Origin: Corynebacterium pseudokroppenstedtii
GTDB taxonomy: Bacteria > Actinomycetota > Actinomycetes > Mycobacteriales > Mycobacteriaceae
Direction of reading: 5' to 3'
NCBI RefSeq assembly: GCF_019754945.1
Contig: NZ_JAEUWU010000006.1
Coordinates: 1 to 64,000, forward strand
Length of the DNA stretch: 64,000 bases
Under the pieces are notes generated by a model. It worked only from the letters and a program-made list of their open reading frames with translations. It did not search any database and was not told where the DNA came from. The translations under genes and the position numbers were made by a program. Below, one piece after another: positions 44,315 to 52,094 of the stretch; the stretch's first letter is position 1; every line of letters starts with the position of its first letter.

Positions 44315-45604
44315 TTAGTTAGATGATTGGGTGGGTACGGGCAATGTACGCCACTGGTCTGGTGTGATGTCTTCAGTTCTGGTTGATCCGTCCTTGGATG
44401 TGATTTTTGCCTGTGCCCAGAATCCACTGGGTGCTGACGCCTGAGGATAGTGGGAGAGCAAGGAGTATTTTCCGTCTTTTCCGCAATGGATTTCTTGGTA
44501 ATTCACTCGCGTCATGGTTGTTCCGTATTCCACGCGGACTTTTTCACCGGGGGCTAGGTGAACGGGTTTTAGAGGAGTGCCCACTGGCATGTATGCGCGC
44601 TCAATCACTCCGATAGATTCCAACCAGCCGTTGGGCAGGTGGTTTCTTACGTTTTTCCAGTTAGAGTAGCCGTTGTATTCTGCGCCAACCACGTAGTCTG
44701 TCTGTGGTGTGTACGTGTACTCGGAATCTGACCAATTCAGGAAGTCGTTTGAATAGCCTGGTTTTGCAAAATCTGGTTTTGTTGCTGTGATGTGATATGG
44801 GTACCAGGTTTTGTCTCTGTTGTTGCATGTTTGACCTAGCGTAGGCCAGGACGAATCATGCTGTGGTTCCTGTGTGGGTTCGATAATTTCGTCGCGCTTG
44901 GGGTCTGCAACTTTTTCCAGGCTCGGCCCTGAGTGGCTGTTGTAGGTGTTTCCACTGGGCTTACTGTTTGCCCCTGGGTTGCGGGTTGGAATATCCATCG
45001 CAAGGTCTGAGACGGTGCCATCAGCTTTGATGATGTACGCGTATGCGTAGCGTTCGGCGGGGCCGGTACCGCGAATAACGTTGGCGCCTTCGGCATTGGT
45101 AAGGACGCCGTCTTGGCAGGTGACGTACATAGCGATGAAGTCTTTTTCGACGACACCGTATTCAATGCGGACGGATTCTCCCGGTCCTAGGTTGATGGGC
45201 CCGAAGGTTTCGTTGTCTAGCCACCCGTTGGATTCCTTTAATCCAATGTCGGATTTGGCGGTAGTGTTCCACCCGGAGGGGAGAGAGGCCTTGGAATTCG
45301 CGTCAATCTTGTGATTAGTTCCTGTTTCGATTGAGGCGGTGTAAGGAACTGTTTTGTCTGTTTTGTTGGTGAATTGGATGTTTCCATCACCGAGGTAGCG
45401 ACGACCGGTTTCCCCATAGTGCCATTCAGGGTAGTGATCAGTGTGTGCTGATTCCGGAGTACAACTCTTGTACAGGTTTGTGATTGGGTAGCCTTGAGGC
45501 ATATCTGGGATGGCCTGTGCGACGGGTGTACCGACTGTAGCCAGTGGGGCTGCGATGAGTAGTGCAGCTCCCAGCATCCGGGCACTTATGCTGGATATAG
45601 ACAT
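44315..45604 (-). CDS. Secreted two-domain protein of the prophage cargo trio (first gene)
   Basis: 429 residues. The signal peptide ends after VAQA (about 31). Two copies of the domain seen singly in the next two genes follow at about 46-165 and 255-390. Each starts with a Cys, has a beta-rich middle, then the block FGPINLGPGESVRIEYG or KPVHLAPGEKVRVEYG, and a final Cys-x-DG. A linker with Pro/Glu repeats joins them. First gene of a leftward operon of three; an operator-like palindrome lies 84 bp upstream. Confidence 0.72.
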   Translation of the reverse strand: MSISSISARMLGAALLIAAPLATVGTPVAQAIPDMPQGYPITNLYKSCTPESAHTDHYPEWHYGETGRRYLGDGNIQFTNKTDKTVPYTASIETGTNHKIDANSKASLPSGWNTTAKSDIGLKESNGWLDNETFGPINLGPGESVRIEYGVVEKDFIAMYVTCQDGVLTNAEGANVIRGTGPAERYAYAYIIKADGTVSDLAMDIPTRNPGANSKPSGNTYNSHSGPSLEKVADPKRDEIIEPTQEPQHDSSWPTLGQTCNNRDKTWYPYHITATKPDFAKPGYSNDFLNWSDSEYTYTPQTDYVVGAEYNGYSNWKNVRNHLPNGWLESIGVIERAYMPVGTPLKPVHLAPGEKVRVEYGTTMTRVNYQEIHCGKDGKYSLLSHYPQASAPSGFWAQAKITSKDGSTRTEDITPDQWRTLPVPTQSSN

Positions 45605-45687
45605 GAATGCTTTCCTGCTGGTTCATTTGTGAGGGGCGCTCCTTGATGGGGAGCTCAATGGGATCAGAATGCGATGATGCTTGCTCG

Positions 45688-45703
45688 ATCCTTTAATAAG
45701 GAT
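45688..45703. promoter_or_regulatory. Palindrome upstream of the secreted trio
   Basis: ATCCTT-TAAT-AAGGAT is a perfect 16-bp inverted repeat, next to a -10-like TATATC on the minus strand, 84 bp before the first gene. It may be an operator. The sequence between here and 45963 holds no supported gene. Confidence 0.4.
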
Positions 45704-45963
45704 ATAGCAATTCTTAAACATTACAACCGGAGCAGCCTCATGACAGGAACTATGGTTCAAGGTGCTGGTGGTGGTGTTGTACGGTGCTGGTGTGATTGGC
45801 GTGCCCTGGTTTTGTTCCGTTTGAGTAGATGGGAGATTTGGAACATGCTGAGGAAATTTGATCAGGATGTGATGGGCGGCGTCGTTCGTTGAGTTGAGCA
45901 TCGCATCCTGTCGGAGAGTCTTTCGGTGTGAGCTGTATGTCAGGCCATTGCGGTGTGTTCTTT

Positions 45964-46099
45964 CTATAGGTCGTTGTCGGGGCGGTCGCCGCGGATCAAG
46001 GCGACGAGGTCGTTGAGGGTCATCAACACGTATTGGGCGCCGGGGTTGGTGGTGCCACGTCGTTTAGCGACGACTATTCCCACCACGGCGTCATCGTTT
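45964..46099 (-). pseudogene. 3' remnant of a nuclease gene, duplicate of the gene at 53242-53622
   Basis: The minus strand encodes a C-terminal stretch nearly the same as that of the Hjc/VRR-like nuclease at 53.2 kb, with GIVVAKRRGTTNPGAQYVLMT and the end GDRPDNDL-type sequence before the stop. Similarity stops abruptly near 46100, just before arsA. It is a truncated copy, and its counterpart 7.3 kb away suggests that the cargo between them was brought in next to, or through, this gene. Confidence 0.75.
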
Positions 46100-46130
46100 T
46101 AACTTCGGTAAATCGATATTTGCATAGTTC

Positions 46131-47882
46131 TTAGTCGGGTATGACGGGTAGTTGAACCACTTCTACCCCTGCCTGATTAACGACCGAATTAATTACCTCC
46201 TGTTGCGCATTGGCTCTTCGTAGCAGGAACGGTGATGACGTCTCGGTTGCTGGGAGCGACTGGTTGATTACCCATGCCCACGGCTCGATACCTGCTCGCG
46301 ATAGGTCGGCTGCGAGCGACTGTGCCTCGAGCATTGGCGTGGTTTCTGGCAGTGTTACGAGGATTGGCCGGGTCACTTCCGTATTTTGCAGGTGTTGGAG
46401 CGTGGTCGCAGAATCGTCACGTCCGGATTGACGCATGAGTTCGCGGTGGTAGGACCCAGTGGCGTCCAGTAACAGCAGGGTGTGCCCAGTGGGGGCGGTG
46501 TCGAGGACAACCCACTGGTTTTCGGCCGTTGATACGACTTCAGAAAATGCGTTGAAAACGGCCACTTCTTCTGTGCACGGGGAGCGCAGGTCTTCCTCCA
46601 ACTGTGCGTACCCGTCGGCATCGAGGGAAGCGCCTTTGCTGGCGAGTACTTCTTCTCGGTAGCTAGCTGTCACCGCGTCAGGATCGATAGATGACACCGT
46701 CAAACCGCCGATGCTGTCTTCGAGGGAAGCATCGAGGTGATTCGCAGGGTCCGTGGTGGACAGATGTACCGGCTTGCCGCGCTTAGCGAGCTCCAATGCC
46801 AGCATTTGCGCCACGGTGGTTTTGCCAACCCCACCTTTGCCCATGCACAAGACGAGTTTCGGTTTCCCCTGTGCTAGCTCATCCACCAGATTGGATAAAT
46901 CAACGTGCGAATTTGAAACGGACTGCGTCAAGCCCGGCTCTAGTGCGGGACCCGCGTTCGAACTTTCATTACCGTCAGGCTCGCCCAGGTGTGATAGGCC
47001 GTCTACCCCCATCACCGGGTTAGCCTTCAACTCGAGCCGTACCGTTGGAATACTATTGATCGCGCTCAGTTCAGGATTTGTGGCAAGGCCATCAAGTAGT
47101 GCCTGTTCCCTGGCATAAATTGACTCCGACAGCTGATCGGTAGCGGCGCTTACTGGCAGGATGCCGTTGATCACCAACAGTGCCGGTTTGATTCCCATCT
47201 CAAGTAGTTCACCGGTGGAACGGTTAGCTTCCTGCAGAGTCGAGATTTGAGCTCTGGCCACCAGAACCAGTGAAGTTTGTGCCGGGTCAGCCAGAGCGGC
47301 GACCGCCTCGTGATAGGTTTGCCGGTTCTTCTCCAGTCCAGACATCGGCCCCAGACACGAGGCATCGCCCGCGCCTTTATCAATGAAACTTGACCAATCG
47401 CCAGGTAAGGACAGTAACCGCAGAGTGTGTCCGGTCGGGGCGGTATCGAAAATGATGTGGTCATAGCGGGTAGTAATGTCTTCGTTAGTTAGATAATCGA
47501 CGAATCGATTAAAGCTAGCGACTTCAACGGTGCAGGAACCGGACAAGGTTTCTTCGGTTGTTGCTAGCACCTCGGGTGGCAGCAAGCCACGAACCGGACC
47601 CAGGATAGATTCGCGATACCGCTCCGCTTCTGCTTCCGGGTCAATCTCTACCGCATCAAAGCTGCTAGCGCCGGGCACAAGGTCGGTTAGCTCTGCTCCG
47701 CCCGATCCGATCTCACGGCCGAATACCTGCCCAATGTTCGAGGCTGGATCAGTTGACACTAGCAGCACTCGTTTACCTTCACCTGCCGCACGGGTGGCTA
47801 GAGAGCAAGCAACCGTGGTCTTTCCGACTCCACCTTTACCAGTGAAAAACGCAAACTTGGTGCTCAGTTCAGGAAGGGGCAT
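46131..47882 (-). CDS. arsA: Arsenite-translocating ATPase ArsA
   Basis: Two-halved ATPase of 583 residues that normally drives arsenite out through ArsB/Acr3. Each half has a deviant Walker A (FFTGKGGVGKTTVA near 10; LCMGKGGVGKTTVA near 345) and the DTAPTGHTLRLL signal sequence. The ATG at 47882 overlaps the arsD stop (TAATG), so the in-frame ATG at 47891 is less likely. No pump gene is present in the window, so the ATPase must serve a pump elsewhere. Confidence 0.93.
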   Translation of the reverse strand: MPLPELSTKFAFFTGKGGVGKTTVACSLATRAAGEGKRVLLVSTDPASNIGQVFGREIGSGGAELTDLVPGASSFDAVEIDPEAEAERYRESILGPVRGLLPPEVLATTEETLSGSCTVEVASFNRFVDYLTNEDITTRYDHIIFDTAPTGHTLRLLSLPGDWSSFIDKGAGDASCLGPMSGLEKNRQTYHEAVAALADPAQTSLVLVARAQISTLQEANRSTGELLEMGIKPALLVINGILPVSAATDQLSESIYAREQALLDGLATNPELSAINSIPTVRLELKANPVMGVDGLSHLGEPDGNESSNAGPALEPGLTQSVSNSHVDLSNLVDELAQGKPKLVLCMGKGGVGKTTVAQMLALELAKRGKPVHLSTTDPANHLDASLEDSIGGLTVSSIDPDAVTASYREEVLASKGASLDADGYAQLEEDLRSPCTEEVAVFNAFSEVVSTAENQWVVLDTAPTGHTLLLLDATGSYHRELMRQSGRDDSATTLQHLQNTEVTRPILVTLPETTPMLEAQSLAADLSRAGIEPWAWVINQSLPATETSSPFLLRRANAQQEVINSVVNQAGVEVVQLPVIPD

Positions 47883-48250
47883 TAGCAGCACCCACTTTCG
47901 CCACAGCAGCCAGACTCAACGACGGGCAAAGTGGTCTTTTCCTCCGGGGATACCCCGGCGAATTGACGGAGCTGATCAACTTGTGGGTAAGAACCAGTAG
48001 CAACGATAGTGCCATCGACCACAGTAACTGGCAGGCCGTCTGTACCCGCCACCTCGACATATGCGCGAACTGGCTCGCACGTCGCAAAATCAGTAGGGGC
48101 AGACGCCAGATTATGCCTGGTCACGGTAATGCCCTCCTTTTCCAGAGTGGTCAGCGCCGCATTGAAATCAACGAGAGCTTGGTCTACGTCGGTTCCGCAG
48201 AGCCCGGAAGAACAGCACAGGGCCGGTTCATAGACATCGATTTGACGCAC
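47882..48250 (-). CDS. arsD: Arsenite metallochaperone ArsD
   Basis: 122 residues from a GTG with AAGGAGTTAATT before it. ArsD hands arsenite to ArsA. The required Cys12, Cys13 and Cys18 are present in PALCCSSGLCG, and a second pair of Cys doublets ends the protein (SGCCGESGCC). It is the first gene of the arsD-arsA operon and divergent from the arsR-arsC fusion, sharing an operator. Confidence 0.92.
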   Translation of the reverse strand: MRQIDVYEPALCCSSGLCGTDVDQALVDFNAALTTLEKEGITVTRHNLASAPTDFATCEPVRAYVEVAGTDGLPVTVVDGTIVATGSYPQVDQLRQFAGVSPEEKTTLPVVESGCCGESGCC

Positions 48251-48301
48251 AATTAACTCCTTACATTTCGATGGTTGTCGTACTGACTCGAACTCTATCA
48301 C

Positions 48302-48321
48302 GTTTCGATGTTTATCGAAAC
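48302..48321. promoter_or_regulatory. ArsR operator between arsD and arsR-arsC
   Basis: GTTTCGATGTTTATCGAAAC is a perfect inverted repeat (TTTCGAT-gttt-ATCGAAA) placed in the 87-bp divergent gap, 17 bp before the fusion gene. A half copy (CATTTCGATGG) is nearer to arsD. The position fits an ArsR dimer that shuts both directions until arsenite binds. Confidence 0.75.
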
Positions 48322-48337
48322 ATGATAGGGTTCTTGC

Positions 48338-49084
48338 ATGACCAGCCAACATGCTCCGAATTGCTGCCCCGCACCTGCAGTTGCCGACGAAGGACGGTGT
48401 CGGGACGCGGCGAGTATTTTTGCGGCACTTAGTGATGTCACGCGGCTGCAAGTGGCTCTGTTCATATACCGCTGTTCACCGAACCCGGTGTGCGCATGTT
48501 CATTCCCCGAGGTTTTTAATATCAGCCGGTCAACCATTTCGCACCATCTCACCAAGCTGGTAAATGCTGGCATATTAGGCCGTGAACAGCAGGGTAAGTG
48601 GGCCTACTATTCGATCGCCTCGGAATTTGATACTCAACTCCTTGACATTGTCGCTAAACACGTGCCTCAACAAACCACACGCCGAAAGGAAGCCGCCGTG
48701 ACCAAAATCCTTTTCGCCTGCAGACAAAACGCTGGTCGCTCACAAATGGCAGCTGCCATTGCGCAAGAACTAGCAACATCTGACGTGACCATCATGAGCG
48801 CAGGCACCGAACCGGCCGAGGAAGTACACCCCGAGGTACGCGACGCCCTCGCCGAAATTGCGTTAGAGCCGTTTGCGCAGCCAGAAAAACTGGATCCGAC
48901 GAAAGTGAAGATGGCCGATTGGGTGATCACGATGGGATGTGGCGAATCATGCCCAATTTTCCCCGGAACCCACTATGAAGACTGGGAGGTCGCCGATCCG
49001 TCGAGGGAACCCACAGAGGTCGTACGCGAAATCCGCGACGATATTACCAAGCGCGTAAAAGAGTTGTTGAGCCGAATTTCTTAA
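48338..49084 (+). CDS. ArsR repressor - ArsC arsenate reductase fusion
   Basis: 248 residues. Residues 20-110 are an ArsR winged helix with the metal site CAC (Cys52, Cys54) and recognition helix ISRSTISHHLTKL. Residues 122-248 are a low-molecular-weight-phosphatase-type arsenate reductase with the P-loop CRQNAGRSQ (Cys128-x5-Arg134), Cys201/Cys205 in MGCGESCP and the DPS loop. One chain thus senses arsenite and makes it from arsenate. Such fusions are known in actinobacteria. Confidence 0.9.
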   Translation: MTSQHAPNCCPAPAVADEGRCRDAASIFAALSDVTRLQVALFIYRCSPNPVCACSFPEVFNISRSTISHHLTKLVNAGILGREQQGKWAYYSIASEFDTQLLDIVAKHVPQQTTRRKEAAVTKILFACRQNAGRSQMAAAIAQELATSDVTIMSAGTEPAEEVHPEVRDALAEIALEPFAQPEKLDPTKVKMADWVITMGCGESCPIFPGTHYEDWEVADPSREPTEVVREIRDDITKRVKELLSRIS

Positions 49085-49281
49085 GGAAAATCTGCGCACC
49101 CGTAAGGGTATTTGCACACACCCACCCCGACCGGAACGGGGAAAACATGCATAGTCTGCGCCATCGGCGTTGTCGCATTTGGCCGTAGATGCACGTAAAC
49201 CCCCTCGGCGGGGCCAGGAGGTTACGGCGATGTGGAGTCGCTTACGAAACGATCTCTACAAGGCAGATTGTAGAGTGGTCA

Positions 49282-49509
49282 GTGGGGCGGGTCAACCATT
49301 ATCCACCGCTCATATGGTTTCCTTGCTTGCTAGTTTTTGGTGGTTTTCCATCCGTGTGGGATTGGTGGAGTTCCCTGGTGGTTCTCCGATTGATCGTGAT
49401 GTTCGTTGCCGTTTCCTTGGCAGGGTCTATGCTCATTGCCCCTGTTAGATATGGCAAAACCCCACTTCCTTTGTTTTCGGAGGTGGGGTTAGGTGTTGCT
49501 CATGGCTGA
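49282..49509 (+). CDS. Small hydrophobic ORF, uncertain
   Basis: A frame from a possible GTG at 49282 encodes 75 residues with a hydrophobic middle (LIWFPCLLVFGG; LVVLRLIVMFVAVSLAGSMLI), enough for two membrane segments. The ribosome-binding site is weak (GTAGAGTGG), and its end overlaps the terminator of the opposite operon. It may be a small membrane protein or chance. The rest of 49085-49537 holds only short hairpins. Confidence 0.3.
   Translation: MGRVNHYPPLIWFPCLLVFGGFPSVWDWWSSLVVLRLIVMFVAVSLAGSMLIAPVRYGKTPLPLFSEVGLGVAHG
49458..49490 (-). terminator. Terminator of the Rel operon
   Basis: AACCCCAC/GTGGGGTT with an extended TCC/GGA base forms a long stem, followed on the minus strand by TTTTG. 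It lies about 48 bp downstream of the 66-residue gene. Confidence 0.65.
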
Positions 49510-49537
49510 GCAGGAGCACGGACTCAGACAAAGTTGG

Positions 49538-49738
49538 CTAGGCAGAGAGAAAATAACGGGAGTGCGATTTTTCTAACTGCTCGCGGCTCTGGCTGGCTAC
49601 TGTCACGATTTCAAGATCCTCGTCGGAGTTTTTTTGGTCTCGTCGCAGTCGTTCCTCTACTGCCTCGATCAGGGAGGCAAACCTCTCAACCTTTACGTTG
49701 CCACGTTTGCGGTGGTATTCGATGAGAAAACCTGGCAT
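49538..49738 (-). CDS. 66-residue partner of the RelA/SpoT-domain protein
   Basis: A small charged protein (LIEYHRKRGNVKVERFASLIEAVEERLRRDQ...) 3 bp downstream of the Rel gene, so the two are coupled. It has the size and place of an antitoxin or immunity partner. A truncated second copy of its first 20-odd residues is found at 51055-51153 (LIDYHRPTGKV...). The family is not known to me. It is not membrane-bound. Confidence 0.65.
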   Translation of the reverse strand: MPGFLIEYHRKRGNVKVERFASLIEAVEERLRRDQKNSDEDLEIVTVASQSREQLEKSHSRYFLSA

Positions 49739-49741
49739 TAG

Positions 49742-50605
49742 CTAACCTTTCTGCTCATCTGGTGAGGGTAGCGACGATTCGAGGTTGTTTCGAGTCTCTC
49801 TAAGGGCCTTAAGTATATCACCGATGATGGCATACACTTGCTCTATTTTTCGGTTGTTTTCTGTCACTGGTGGGGCTATAGCACCCGGTTTGTTGTCTTT
49901 TCGGTGACGGCTACGGACCTCTTGTTGAGACAACTCGACGTGGCAGATCCTATCCGACACGTTGTGGAGGGTATAAACGATTTCCCGCTCTCTTTTGTCA
50001 AGGCACTCACACCCTCCTTGGTACCGGATTGCTCTGCCGAAGATGTCGGCTGCGGTTTCGTAGGCGTTTGCCCAAATGGCCTGGAGTGGTGTGCGAATCT
50101 GGATTTCTGCTTTGCCTGCGGGGAAATCTACGTGGATGTGGACCGCTCGGTAGCCATTGTGGGGCTCGGAGCGCATATCAAGGATCCTGGTCTTTTTCGC
50201 TCCAGATACTTTCATAACTCCTTCGAGCCGTCGGGCAACTGTGTCTTGCATCTCGAGGGTGCCGTCGAAGTCTATACGTAGCCCAGCTATGTCCTGGATC
50301 CGGTCAATGGGGGTGGTATCCATCCTCCTTAGTTTTTCGATTAGCGTCTGATACGTTTTCAACCTACTCGAGTATCGGTAGCGGTTGGAGTTGGGTTCGA
50401 CTTCTTCATTACCTTTCGCTTCAACGAGGATGGATGATACTAATTCATCTTTGATGATGGGTTCTATTGCTTTGATCAGTCTCGTTTGTTGGAGCATGAA
50501 TTGGGCGAATAGCTTTTTGTCGTAGTTCCTTCCTTCTCGGAGCGCTTTCCCCATCTTGTGTATTTCATTGTTTGACCAGGATGGCTTGTCTTTTAGGAAG
50601 CTCAA
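49742..50605 (-). CDS. RelA/SpoT synthetase-domain protein (toxSAS-like)
   Basis: 287 residues. A helical N-terminus leads to an alarmone synthetase domain with DIAGLRIDFDG (105-115), PHNGYRAVHIHV (148-159) and AEIQIRTPLQAIWAN (166-180), and a helical tail. There is no hydrolase or regulatory domain, so it is a small alarmone synthetase. A prophage copy with a small partner gene recalls toxic SAS systems and the mycobacteriophage Phrann gp29, which blocks superinfection. Whether it makes pppGpp, ppApp or modifies tRNA cannot be read here. Confidence 0.85.
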   Translation of the reverse strand: MSFLKDKPSWSNNEIHKMGKALREGRNYDKKLFAQFMLQQTRLIKAIEPIIKDELVSSILVEAKGNEEVEPNSNRYRYSSRLKTYQTLIEKLRRMDTTPIDRIQDIAGLRIDFDGTLEMQDTVARRLEGVMKVSGAKKTRILDMRSEPHNGYRAVHIHVDFPAGKAEIQIRTPLQAIWANAYETAADIFGRAIRYQGGCECLDKREREIVYTLHNVSDRICHVELSQQEVRSRHRKDNKPGAIAPPVTENNRKIEQVYAIIGDILKALRETRNNLESSLPSPDEQKG

Positions 50606-50651
50606 GGTTTTATATCTCTCGGTTGTGACTTCACTTGTTTTATTGTGGATT

Positions 50652-50966
50652 TTACTTTCTTAGAGATAGTCGTGGTTTTCCACCCGCGTGGGGTTTCGTG
50701 GGCTGACCTCCTGTTATTCGTAACTCCCGTACTGTATCAAGCACTTGATCGAGACGATGAGCACACTCTGTACTGACGTGGTATGATTGTGTAATTTCAC
50801 GCACTCGGGGTGCTGTTGCGGGGCTGAGCAATTCAATCCCTACTACGACGTTGTACTCATCTAAGTCAACCAGGACAATCTCACTCAGTTCCTTCGTTCG
50901 GGCTACAGGGGCGTCATTGAGTTCAATATAGGCAGCGCCGGCTAAGGCGTCGATGGTTACCTTCAT
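50652..50966 (-). CDS. DUF2283 family protein
   Basis: 104 residues from the ATG at 50966, which has AGGAGAAG before it. The first half is the DUF2283 pattern (MKVTIDALAGAAYIELNDAP, EIVLVDLDEYNVVVGIELLSP), which has no known function but often stands next to toxin-antitoxin or mobile genes. The second half is a short helical tail with QVLDTVRELR. It follows the IS-end relic and precedes the Rel gene by 46 bp. Confidence 0.8.
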   Translation of the reverse strand: MKVTIDALAGAAYIELNDAPVARTKELSEIVLVDLDEYNVVVGIELLSPATAPRVREITQSYHVSTECAHRLDQVLDTVRELRITGGQPTKPHAGGKPRLSLRK

Positions 50967-51020
50967 TATCGATCTTCTCCTACTACCGCTGTGGTGATAA
51001 CTAAGACGTCTTGCTCTCTT

Positions 51021-51056
51021 TTGGCATCCTCCCTGCCTTAAAGGGCGGGGATTCCT
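51021..51056 (-). mobile_element. IS200/IS605-type right-end relic
   Basis: Minus-strand CCCCGCCCTTTAAGGCAGGG is a near-perfect hairpin followed by AGGATG. This is the typical right end of IS200/IS605 elements (hairpin plus AGGATGTCAA). No transposase or TnpB gene is in the neighbourhood, so it is a remnant or a PATE-type minimal element. It directly cuts a homologue of the 66-residue gene. Confidence 0.55.
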
Positions 51057-51153
51057 ACTGCCCCGGTTTCCCGGTGGCTTCGGTAGAGCTTGGGTAGTGG
51101 GTGCAGGTGACTTTTCCGGTTGGCCGGTGGTAGTCAATCAGGTAAGAGTTCAT
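51055..51153 (-). pseudogene. Truncated homologue of the 66-residue Rel partner
   Basis: A 32-codon frame with an AGAAGG ribosome-binding site. Its start NSYLIDYHRPTGKVTCTHYP lines up with GFLIEYHRKRGNVKVERFA of the gene at 49538-49738 (shared LI-x-YHR-x-x-G-x-V ... S-x-x-EA). The frame ends at the IS-like hairpin, so the rest of the gene was lost or replaced. Confidence 0.6.
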
Positions 51154-51344
51154 GTCTAACCTTCTGTGTTTTTCCATTCGTGTCGGTTGCTATGGATATA
51201 TAAAAGGCCCCTTGCGGTGGGCGGGCTAGATTAATTGTTTTAAAAAGACTTTTGGTCTTGCCGCAACCAGTGATATGATGACGGTACGACGAGCCGGTTA
51301 CCGGAGCGTTGTCGCCTGGAGCCGCGATAGGCTCCAGAGCTTTC

Positions 51345-52094
51345 TTAAAAGAACTGGTAGTTCGAGAATGATGGCTTCTGTCGGCGCATCGTTTCAAGAA
51401 TCGTGGGGGTTGTTCCAAAGCCGTCCTTGAGCCAGCGGGCCAACGCAGTTGCCGTCACATGCTGCACTCCTCCCTGCCGTAGAGCACCGACTGCGGAGAG
51501 CATATGTCCGCCCGATGCCCACGTGTCATCAATGAGAAGTATTCGTTGGCCAGTCAGCTGATGGCAGCAATTAAAGTTTTCTGGTCGGATACTCCTTTTC
51601 CATTGTTCTTCCATGCCGTTTAGGTCGGAGGGCTGTAGGGCATCAGTCAGTGGTGGTGCGTCTTGGATTTTTTCCAATGCTCTCTTCAGCACTATTTGTA
51701 GTGGGTGGGGGCCTGTCCGACTACTCAGTGAGGGAACATAAGTGACGGCATCGAATTGGTCACGTTCGAGAGCGCGGATTATGCCTAGGTAAGCAAGACA
51801 CGTGACAATCTGCTTGGCCATATCGAACGATCCCGGCATGGTTGCTGTCGCGGACTTTTTGTAGTCTCTCATCACGCGGCCTGATTGCTTCATGTTCACT
51901 GCGTAGATGCCGAAGCCGAGCCGGTCGGGGCGACTGGCTTTCATGTTCCGCTGGTCGCAAGTGAAACAGGTGGGAAAAGAGGCGTTTGTTTTGCTACCGC
52001 GACAGTAGACGCATGCGTCTTTAGTCGCTGTGGCTGGGTAGATATAGGCTTCCCCGTCAAGAAACCGGGTAACTTGCTGGTAGAACGCGGTCAT
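51345..52094 (-). CDS. Phosphoribosyltransferase-domain protein (ShosT-like)
   Basis: 249 residues with two N-terminal Cys pairs (CVYC at 28-31, CFTC at 43-46), a ComF-like zinc finger, and a type I phosphoribosyltransferase domain with the PRPP loop RILLIDDTWASGGHM (185-198). It overlaps the DprA gene by ATGA. This pairing is the layout of ShosTA, where the phosphoribosyltransferase is the toxin and the DprA protein the antitoxin. It also resembles ComF of competence, but no other competence gene is near. A hairpin CTGGAGCC/GGCTCCAG follows. Confidence 0.78.
   Translation of the reverse strand: MTAFYQQVTRFLDGEAYIYPATATKDACVYCRGSKTNASFPTCFTCDQRNMKASRPDRLGFGIYAVNMKQSGRVMRDYKKSATATMPGSFDMAKQIVTCLAYLGIIRALERDQFDAVTYVPSLSSRTGPHPLQIVLKRALEKIQDAPPLTDALQPSDLNGMEEQWKRSIRPENFNCCHQLTGQRILLIDDTWASGGHMLSAVGALRQGGVQHVTATALARWLKDGFGTTPTILETMRRQKPSFSNYQFF

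Noticed and set aside
46131-47882. ArsA as part of a complete arsenite pump operon.
   Set aside because: No ArsB or Acr3 gene is present on either side.
49170-49448. Plus-strand frame of 92 codons after the ars genes.
   Set aside because: Composition is unlike a protein and there is no ribosome-binding site; only the overlapping hydrophobic frame is mentioned, at low confidence.
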